A stretch of DNA of 5,616 bases from an uncultured Fretibacterium sp. (lineage in GTDB: Bacteria > Synergistota > Synergistia > Synergistales > Aminobacteriaceae), in the NCBI RefSeq assembly GCF_938040765.1, contig NZ_CALIAA010000001.1:1-5616 (forward strand). Reading direction: 5' to 3'. Each line of letters starts with the position of its first letter. Positions within the stretch are counted from its first letter, which is position 1. Positions 1 through 4,132 of the stretch are shown in pieces. A program made the translations under genes and the position numbers. Under the pieces are notes generated by a model. It had not been told where the DNA came from. It made no database searches and saw only the letters and a list, made by a program, of their open reading frames with translations.

Positions 1-54
1 GGCGGGGCGCACGACGTGCTGATGAAGGAGACCATGAAACGGACGGGAAAGTAG
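1..54 (+). CDS. C-terminal end of an unidentified plus-strand reading frame (partial)
   Basis: This frame is open from the left edge to a TAG at 52-54 and encodes 17 residues, GGAHDVLMKETMKRTGK. The fragment is too short to assign to a family. Its support is indirect: two perfect GC-rich hairpins follow the stop, the second with a nearby T run in the plus-strand sense, as expected at the end of a plus-strand transcript converging on cheR. It could also be a chance open frame; another plus-strand frame is also open through this stretch. Confidence 0.35.
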   Translation, partial: GGAHDVLMKETMKRTGK

Positions 55-63
55 GACTCCCGT

Positions 64-88
64 GCCCCCGGACGGGAAGTCCGGGGGC
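64..88. terminator. Perfect 10-bp hairpin between convergent transcripts
   Basis: GCCCCCGGAC (64-73) and GTCCGGGGGC (79-88) are exact reverse complements around the 5-nt loop GGGAA. No T tract follows on either strand, so alone it is not a classic intrinsic terminator. It begins 10 bp after the plus-strand stop and lies downstream of the cheR stop in the other direction, so it could end or protect transcripts from both sides. Confidence 0.55.
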
Positions 89-95
89 GTTCGCA

Positions 96-124
96 GGGCC
101 GGGAGAGCCCGGCCCGCTCGTTTT
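96..124 (+). terminator. Probable intrinsic terminator of the left-edge gene
   Basis: GGGCCGGG (96-103) and CCCGGCCC (108-115) form a perfect 8-bp stem with the tetraloop AGAG. The plus strand continues GCTCG and then TTTT at 121-124, giving a weak U tract. The stem also reads on the minus strand about 20 bp after the cheR stop, but no T run follows it there. Best read as the plus-strand terminator, possibly serving both directions with the hairpin at 64-88. Confidence 0.6.
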
Positions 125-133
125 CGCGTCGCC

Positions 134-937
134 TTATTTTCGCGTGTAGAGGAACGGCCCCGCCATCTCGAAGCCCATCTTCCTGTACTCGAAGATCTGC
201 TCCGTGGACCCGACCAGGAAATACCCGCCGGGCGCCAGGGCGTTGAAGAACTTGACGTAGAGCAGAGCCTTGGTCTCCGCCGTGAAGTAGATGACGACGT
301 TGCGGCAGAGGATGACGTCGAACCCGCTGCCGAAGGCGTCGTCGATCATGTTGAAGCGCTTGAACGACACGCGCCGCTTGATCTCGGCGTTCACCTCGTA
401 GGTCTCGCCCCCGTCCCGGGTCGTGAAGTACTTGGAGAGGTACTCCGGCGGGACGTTCAGAAGCTGCCGCTTCAGGTAGACGCCCTTCTGGGCGATGGCG
501 ATGGCCCCCTGGTCGATGTCGGCGGCCAGCACCGGGGTCGAGGCGTCCAGTCCGCAGACGGCCGACAGAATGGCCAGGGAATACGGTTCCTCGCCCGTGG
601 CGCAGCCGGCGCTCCACAGCTTCAGCCGCTTGTGGCCCCGCTTCTTGATCAGCTCGGGGATGAGCTGGTCCCGCAGCTTCCACCACTGGCTGTCGTTGCG
701 GAAGAACTCCGACACGTTGATCGTCAGGTGGTCCAGAAACTCCCTCAGCTTTTTGTCGTCGTTCTTGATCGTGTTGAAGTAGTCGTCATAGGTCTTGACG
801 TTCCAGCGATCCATCAGCATGTGGACCCGCCGGTGAATCTGATTTTTGTAGGAATTCAGGTCCAGTCCGATAATCTTGCGCAGCTTCTGCTTGAACCCGT
901 CGTATTCGGGCGAGGTGTATTGGTTCCGCTCTTCCAT
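134..937 (-). CDS. cheR: Chemotaxis protein glutamate O-methyltransferase CheR
   Basis: CheR uses S-adenosylmethionine to methylate glutamates in the cytoplasmic domain of chemoreceptors and so sets adaptation. The 267-residue protein has the usual two parts: a small helical N-terminal domain (about 10-75) ending in the family motif TINVSEFFRN (72-81), then a Rossmann methyltransferase domain. Visible there are the SAM-binding loop LWSAGCATGEEPYS (107-120), the acidic strand end AADID (138-142), CRNVVIYF (211-218) and GGYFLVGSTEQ (237-247). Length is close to the family norm and no TPR or receiver domain is fused. The ATG at 935-937 is preceded by GGAGGAG (944-950) at 6-nt spacing. The gene starts 41 bp after frr with no terminator between, so cotranscription is likely. 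No cheB or other chemotaxis gene is in the window. The family call is firm; receptor specificity is unknown. Confidence 0.93.
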   Translation of the reverse strand: MEERNQYTSPEYDGFKQKLRKIIGLDLNSYKNQIHRRVHMLMDRWNVKTYDDYFNTIKNDDKKLREFLDHLTINVSEFFRNDSQWWKLRDQLIPELIKKRGHKRLKLWSAGCATGEEPYSLAILSAVCGLDASTPVLAADIDQGAIAIAQKGVYLKRQLLNVPPEYLSKYFTTRDGGETYEVNAEIKRRVSFKRFNMIDDAFGSGFDVILCRNVVIYFTAETKALLYVKFFNALAPGGYFLVGSTEQIFEYRKMGFEMAGPFLYTRK

Positions 938-978
938 CAGGCTCTCCTCCAGAAGATTTCCGGGCGTTCTCCGTCGGG

Positions 979-1536
979 TCAGTCCTCCAGGACTTCCTTC
1001 TCCTTCGCCTTATAGGCCTCGTCGACCTTTTTGATGTATTCGTCCGTCGCGTCCTGGACCTCCTTGGTGTACTTCTTCAGGTCGTCCTCGGTGATGGCGG
1101 AGTCCTTCTCCATCTTCTTCAGGACCTCGACGGAATCGCGGCGGTGGTTCCTCAGGACGACGCGCGTCTCCTCGGCCTTCTTCGCCAGGAGCTTCGTCAG
1201 CTCCACGCGCCGCTCCCGCGTGAGCTCCGGCAGGGTCAGGCGGATGCATTCCCCGTCGTTCTGAGGGGTGATCCCGAGGTTCGAGGCCAGGATCGCCTTT
1301 TCGATCGTCTTCAGGCCGGAGCGGTCGAAGGGCGTGATCTGGAGCTTGCGGGCCTCGGGGATCGTGATGTTCGCCATCTGCTTGAGGGGCGTCGGCGTTC
1401 CGTAGTAGTCCGCCTTGATATCGCTCACCAGCCCCGGATGGGCCCGGCCGGTCCGGATCGCCAGGTATTCGTTATGCAAAAACGCCAGGGCCTTCTCCAT
1501 CCTGTCCCGCAGCTGTTTGATCTCGTTTCTGGGCAT
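979..1536 (-). CDS. frr: Ribosome recycling factor (RRF)
   Basis: RRF acts with EF-G in the cytoplasm to split the post-termination 70S ribosome so its subunits can be reused. The protein is 185 residues, the standard length. The three-helix domain is formed by the N-terminal helix (RDRMEKALAFLHNEYLAIRTGRA begins near residue 10, with conserved RTGRA near 28-32) and the long C-terminal helices rich in Lys and Glu. The small beta domain lies between and includes YYGTPTPLKQMANI. The conserved helix segment reads LRNHRRDSVEVLKKMEK. The frame is open for 48 codons further upstream, to a TTG inside the end of pyrH, but the ATG at 1534-1536 gives the family N-terminus and has a strong Shine-Dalgarno. 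It follows pyrH by 91 bp, the usual neighbour order. Confidence 0.97.
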   Translation of the reverse strand: MPRNEIKQLRDRMEKALAFLHNEYLAIRTGRAHPGLVSDIKADYYGTPTPLKQMANITIPEARKLQITPFDRSGLKTIEKAILASNLGITPQNDGECIRLTLPELTRERRVELTKLLAKKAEETRVVLRNHRRDSVEVLKKMEKDSAITEDDLKKYTKEVQDATDEYIKKVDEAYKAKEKEVLED

Positions 1537-1545
1537 AACGTTTTT

Positions 1546-1551
1546 CCTCCT
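1546..1551 (-). promoter_or_regulatory. Shine-Dalgarno of frr
   Basis: AGGAGG on the minus strand, 9 nt before the ATG at 1534-1536. It fixes the frr start at the 185-residue form and argues against the 48-codon upstream extension of the frame. Confidence 0.85.
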
Positions 1552-1584
1552 CTCAGATTTTCGCTTTCCTGTTCTCGTGTTTCC

Positions 1585-1609
1585 GGCCGCATCCGCATGG
1601 ACGACGGCC
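1585..1609 (-). other. Stable hairpin between pyrH and frr
   Basis: On the minus strand GGCCG-CGTCC pairs with GGATGCGGCC around an ATGC loop, with one bulged T and one G-U pair: about 10 bp in 25 nt. It starts 18 bp after the pyrH stop. No U tract follows, so it is unlikely to terminate transcription. A processing or mRNA-stability element between the two cistrons is possible; function is inferred only from position. Confidence 0.5.
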
Positions 1610-1627
1610 AGAAAGACGGGGGCGCCG

Positions 1628-2353
1628 TTATCCGGGCTCCCCCTCCTCCACGATTGTACCAATTCGCTCGCCTTTGACAAGCGCCGAAACCAGTGTGCCC
1701 TGGCTCTGAACGTTCAGGACGAGGATCGGAATCCGGTTCTCGCGGCAGAGGGAGAACGCGGAGGCGTCCATGACCTCGATGCTGTCGCGCAGCGCCTCGC
1801 TGTAGGTGACGCGGGAGAGGAACTTCGCGTCCTTGAAGGCGCTCGGGTCCCTGTCGTAAATCCCGTCCACCTTCGTCCCCTTGACCATGCAGTCCGCGTT
1901 CATCTCCGCCGCCCGCAGGGCGGCGGTGGTATCCGTCGAGAAGAACGGGGAGCCCGTCCCCGCGGCGAAGATCACCACGCGCCCCTTCTCCATGTGCCGC
2001 AGGGCGCGGCGGCGGATGTAGGGCTCCGCGACCGCCCGCATCTCGATCGCGGTCTGGACACGCGTCGGGACGCCCAGCTTCTCCAGGACATCCTGAAGCC
2101 CCAGGGCGTTGACGACCGTCCCCAGCATGCCCATGTAATCGGCCTGGGCCCGCTCGATGCCCAGCTTCTCGACGTCCCGGCCCCGCAGCATGTTGCCGCC
2201 GCCCACCACCATACACAGCTCGACGCCCGCACGGTGAACCTCAGCAAGCTCCGCCCCGATTCGACGCATCGCGTCGAAATCGAGGCCAAAGTGCCTGTCC
2301 CCGGCCAGCACCTCCCCGGAGAGCTTCAGCAGGACCCGCTTGTACCTCGGCAT
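1628..2353 (-). CDS. pyrH: Uridylate kinase (UMP kinase)
   Basis: PyrH transfers phosphate from ATP to UMP to give UDP, the first committed kinase step toward UTP and CTP. Bacterial enzymes are hexamers of the amino-acid kinase fold, typically activated by GTP and inhibited by UTP. The 241-residue protein shows KLSGE near the N-terminus (10-14), the glycine-rich GGGNMLRGR (51-59), DYMGM (72-76), the nucleotide segment GTGSPFFSTDTTAALRA (132-148) and KVDGIYDRDP (161-170). Length matches the family. The ATG at 2351-2353 has a well-spaced Shine-Dalgarno. An in-frame TTG at 2375-2377 would add 8 residues but includes the Shine-Dalgarno itself and is rejected. A strong terminator precedes the gene (2404-2446), so its expression depends on readthrough or on a promoter not clearly seen. 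frr follows. Confidence 0.97.
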   Translation of the reverse strand: MPRYKRVLLKLSGEVLAGDRHFGLDFDAMRRIGAELAEVHRAGVELCMVVGGGNMLRGRDVEKLGIERAQADYMGMLGTVVNALGLQDVLEKLGVPTRVQTAIEMRAVAEPYIRRRALRHMEKGRVVIFAAGTGSPFFSTDTTAALRAAEMNADCMVKGTKVDGIYDRDPSAFKDAKFLSRVTYSEALRDSIEVMDASAFSLCRENRIPILVLNVQSQGTLVSALVKGERIGTIVEEGEPG

Positions 2354-2360
2354 CGCAATC

Positions 2361-2366
2361 CCTCCT
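2361..2366 (-). promoter_or_regulatory. Shine-Dalgarno of pyrH
   Basis: AGGAGG in the minus-strand context GAGGAGGGA, 7 nt before the ATG at 2351-2353. It selects the 241-residue start over the TTG eight codons upstream. Confidence 0.85.
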
Positions 2367-2403
2367 CGACGGAACAAAAATCACGAAGAAAGCTCCCTGC
2401 CTG

Positions 2404-2446
2404 CAACAAAAATCCGGCGCGGAGGAAGGAATCGTCCACGCCGGAT
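2404..2446 (-). terminator. Intrinsic terminator between tsf and pyrH
   Basis: On the minus strand ATCCGGCGTGGA (2446-2435) pairs with TCCGCGCCGGAT (2423-2412): 12 bp with a single G-U pair and an 11-nt loop. TTTT follows directly, so the transcript reads GGAUUUUUGUUGC. This is a textbook Rho-independent terminator, starting 28 bp after the tsf stop. It should end most rpsB-tsf transcripts before pyrH. The region 2354-2474 holds no gene. Confidence 0.85.
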
Positions 2447-2474
2447 CCGTCATTCTGAAGCGGTATTCAATAAA

Positions 2475-3071
2475 TCATTCCCCGATCATGAAGCGGGCGA
2501 AGCGCTTGACGACGATGTTTTCGCCCAGCTTGGCGATCATCTCCACCACCAGATCGGCGATCTTCTTGTCGGGGTCCCTGATGTAGGCCTGCTCCATCAG
2601 GCAGGTCGTCTCGTAGAACTTGCGGACCTTGCCCTCCACAATATTCTCGATGCGGTCCTCGGGCTTGCCCTCGTCCCGGAGCTGCTGACGGTAAATCTCC
2701 TTCTCGCGTTCCAGGTCCTCGGCCGGGACGTCCTCGGGACGGAGGTAGAGGGGATTCGCCGCCGTGATGTGCATGGCGATCTCGTGCCCCAGCTCGTTGA
2801 ACTCGTCCGTCTTGGCGACGAAGTCCGTCTCGCTGTTCAGCTCCAGCAGCGCGCCCACCTTGAAGTTGTTGTGGACGTAGTGGAAGATGCGGCCGTCGCT
2901 GGCCGTCCGGCTGGCCTTCTTGGCCGCCTTGGCGAGCCCCTTCTCACGAAGGTAGTCGATGGCCTTCTCCACATCGCCGTTCGTCTCGGCCAGCGCCTTC
3001 TTGCAGTCCATCATCCCGGAGCCCGTGCGCTCCCGGAGCTCCTTGACCACGCCTGCGGAAATCTCGGCCAT
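2475..3071 (-). CDS. tsf: Translation elongation factor Ts (short form)
   Basis: EF-Ts is the guanine-nucleotide exchange factor that releases GDP from EF-Tu. The 198-residue protein begins with the family N-terminus (ISAGVVKELRERTGSGMMDC), forming the UBA-like domain that contacts EF-Tu. LREKGLAKAAKKASR (41-55) follows, then the nucleotide-exchange motif SETDFVAKTDEF (80-91). The C-terminal half has FYETTCLMEQ (152-161), DPDKK (166-170) and GENIVVKRFARF (183-194). At 198 residues it lacks much of the second core subdomain and coiled-coil found in the roughly 283-residue E. coli protein; similar short forms occur in several other bacterial phyla and are functional, so this is not a truncation. 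The start ATG (3069-3071) is one base after the rpsB stop, so translational coupling is likely. An upstream in-frame GTG at 3095 is rejected because it covers the Shine-Dalgarno. Confidence 0.97.
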   Translation of the reverse strand: MAEISAGVVKELRERTGSGMMDCKKALAETNGDVEKAIDYLREKGLAKAAKKASRTASDGRIFHYVHNNFKVGALLELNSETDFVAKTDEFNELGHEIAMHITAANPLYLRPEDVPAEDLEREKEIYRQQLRDEGKPEDRIENIVEGKVRKFYETTCLMEQAYIRDPDKKIADLVVEMIAKLGENIVVKRFARFMIGE

Positions 3072-3072
3072 A

Positions 3073-3903
3073 TCAGCGATCCCCCTTGCCTTCACCGTCG
3101 TCGTCGCCGCCGTAGGTATTGTGCAGACGCTCGCGGACCGCGATCAGGTCATTCTCGCTGACGTCCACGGGCTTGGCCTCCTCCTCGGCCTTGGCGGCCT
3201 CCGCGGGGGCGGCCTCGTCCTCGCCCTGCCGGCCCTCGATCACCGCGTTCGCCATAAGCCCCGTGATCAGCTTGATGGCGCGGATGGCGTCGTCATTGCC
3301 CGGGATGGGGTAGTCGATCACCTCGGGATCGCAGTTCGTATCGACGATCGAGACCACCGGCACGCCCAGCTTGCGGGCCTCGGCGATGGCGTTCTCCTCG
3401 CGGCGCGGATCGATCAGGAAAATCGCGTCCGGGACGACCGTCATCTTGGCGATGCCGCCCAGGTACTTCTCAAGCTTCAGCTGCTCCTTGCGCAGCGCGG
3501 CGAGCTCCTTCTTGGAGAACTTCTCCCAGGTATTGTCCTCGTCGTACTTGCGGAGCTCCAGCATCCGCTGGACGCGCTTGCGGATCGTGGGGAAATTCGT
3601 CATCAGGCCGCCCAGCCAGCGCTGGTTGATGAAATGCTGGCCGCAGCGCGTCGCCTCGTCGCGGATCGTGTCCTGCGCCTGGCGCTTGGTCCCGACGAAG
3701 AGCACCGTGCCCCCCTCCGAGGCCGTCGTACGGATGAAATCGTACGCCTTGTCCAAACCCCTCACGGTCTTCTGCAGGTCGATGATGTAGACCCCGTTGC
3801 GTTCCGTGAAAATGTAGGGTTTCATCTTGGGGTTCCAGCGCCTCGTCTGGTGCCCGAAGTGCACGCCGCACTCCAGCAACTGCTTCATACTCACAACTGC
3901 CAC
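3073..3903 (-). CDS. rpsB: 30S ribosomal protein S2
   Basis: S2 binds late in 30S assembly near the head-body junction and is needed to load S1 in organisms that have it. The 276-residue protein opens with the near-invariant MAVVSMKQLLE, then GVHFGHQTRRWNPKM (13-27) and FTERNGVYIIDLQKT (32-46). It has GTKRQAQ (71-77), QRWLGGLMTNF (94-104), the second signature PDAIFLIDPRRE (158-169), and PVVSIVDTNCDP (182-193). After about residue 225 there is an Ala/Glu-rich acidic tail, a common and variable feature of S2. Translation starts at GTG (3901-3903), fixed by the family N-terminus and by GGGAGGT at 3911-3917. It heads the rpsB-tsf unit and has its own promoter and a structured leader. Confidence 0.98.
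   Translation of the reverse strand: MAVVSMKQLLECGVHFGHQTRRWNPKMKPYIFTERNGVYIIDLQKTVRGLDKAYDFIRTTASEGGTVLFVGTKRQAQDTIRDEATRCGQHFINQRWLGGLMTNFPTIRKRVQRMLELRKYDEDNTWEKFSKKELAALRKEQLKLEKYLGGIAKMTVVPDAIFLIDPRREENAIAEARKLGVPVVSIVDTNCDPEVIDYPIPGNDDAIRAIKLITGLMANAVIEGRQGEDEAAPAEAAKAEEEAKPVDVSENDLIAVRERLHNTYGGDDDGEGKGDR
3081..3087 (-). promoter_or_regulatory. Shine-Dalgarno of tsf inside the rpsB 3' end
   Basis: AAGGGGG on the minus strand, 9 nt before the tsf ATG, lies within the last codons of rpsB. Ribosomes finishing rpsB reach a stop one base before the tsf start, which favours coupled reinitiation and balanced S2 and EF-Ts output. Confidence 0.7.
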
Positions 3904-3907
3904 TTTT

Positions 3908-3926
3908 TCAACCTCCCAAAGGTTAA
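3908..3926 (-). promoter_or_regulatory. Hairpin enclosing the rpsB ribosome binding site
   Basis: In the minus-strand transcript UUAACCU (3926-3920) pairs with AGGUUGA (3914-3908) around the loop UUGGG, giving 7 bp with one G-U pair. The rpsB Shine-Dalgarno GGGAGGU (3917-3911) sits half in the loop and half in the 3' arm, so the folded hairpin would hide part of it. The stem ends 4 nt before the GTG start. This suits autogenous control of rpsB-tsf by S2, known in Proteobacteria; that S2 binds here is inference. Confidence 0.5.
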
Positions 3927-3955
3927 GCCTCCACCCGGCGCCCTTATTGAGGCTC
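3925..3955 (-). other. rpsB leader stem with a GC-rich loop
   Basis: GAGCCTC (3955-3949) pairs with GAGGCTT (3931-3925) on the minus strand, 7 bp with one G-U pair, around a 17-nt loop containing the self-complementary GGCGCC. It shares bases 3925-3926 with the hairpin that covers the ribosome binding site, so the two must stack with frayed ends or compete. A further 14-nt palindrome, CCGCCC-TC-GGGCGG, lies upstream at 3970-3983. Part of the leader of about 130 nt. Confidence 0.45.
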
Positions 3956-4041
3956 CCCGATCCCGCGCCCCGCCCGAGGGCGGCATGCGGAACACCTTTG
4001 CGGCCCCGCGCCGGATGTGTGTGATCGACAACACGAAGGAC

Positions 4042-4070
4042 AGTATATCAAAAAGTTCCGATTTTGAGGA
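4042..4070 (-). promoter_or_regulatory. Extended -10 promoter of rpsB-tsf
   Basis: The minus strand reads TGATATACT: a TATACT -10 box (4042-4047, 5 of 6 to TATAAT) with the TGn extension (4048-4050). At 17-bp spacing the -35 position (4065-4070) reads TCCTCA, a poor match, as is common when the -10 is extended. The stretch is clearly AT-richer than its surroundings. Predicted transcription start is near 4033-4036, giving a leader of about 130 nt before the rpsB GTG. Confidence 0.65.
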
Positions 4071-4082
4071 TAGCTTTCGCCC

Positions 4083-4124
4083 TCGGCCGACACCTCGAAG
4101 GCCCACTCCCCTCGATCCGGCCGA
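4083..4124 (-). terminator. Two-stage stem-loop after the symporter stop
   Basis: On the minus strand TCGGCCG (4124-4118) pairs with CGGCCGA (4089-4083). Inside, TCGAGGG (4115-4109) pairs with CCTTCGA (4101-4095) around a 7-nt loop. It begins 8 bp after the symporter stop. GGGCGAAAGC follows, with no U tract, so this is a candidate 3'-end structure or Rho-linked stop, not a standard intrinsic terminator. It lies just upstream of the rpsB promoter. Confidence 0.45.
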
Positions 4125-4132
4125 CGCCGCAC

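Noticed and set aside
62..1015. Plus-strand open frame of 317 codons across cheR
   Set aside because: It is antisense to cheR, which has every family motif, and its composition is that of a GC-rich shadow frame. It also begins inside the hairpin at 64-88.
1537..1680. 48-codon in-frame extension at the frr N-terminus
   Set aside because: It would start at TTG inside pyrH, has no RRF similarity, and the standard 185-residue start has a strong Shine-Dalgarno at 9 nt.
2378..2406. Promoter for pyrH, TTGCAG with 17-bp spacing to TGATTT
   Set aside because: The -10 matches the consensus at only 2 of 6 positions. Kept as a possibility in the findings, not annotated.
3891..3985. Possible leader peptide (31 codons from ATG at 3983-3985) overlapping the rpsB start
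   Set aside because: No Shine-Dalgarno, no run of regulatory codons, and it begins within the palindrome at 3970-3983. The frame being open is expected at this GC content.
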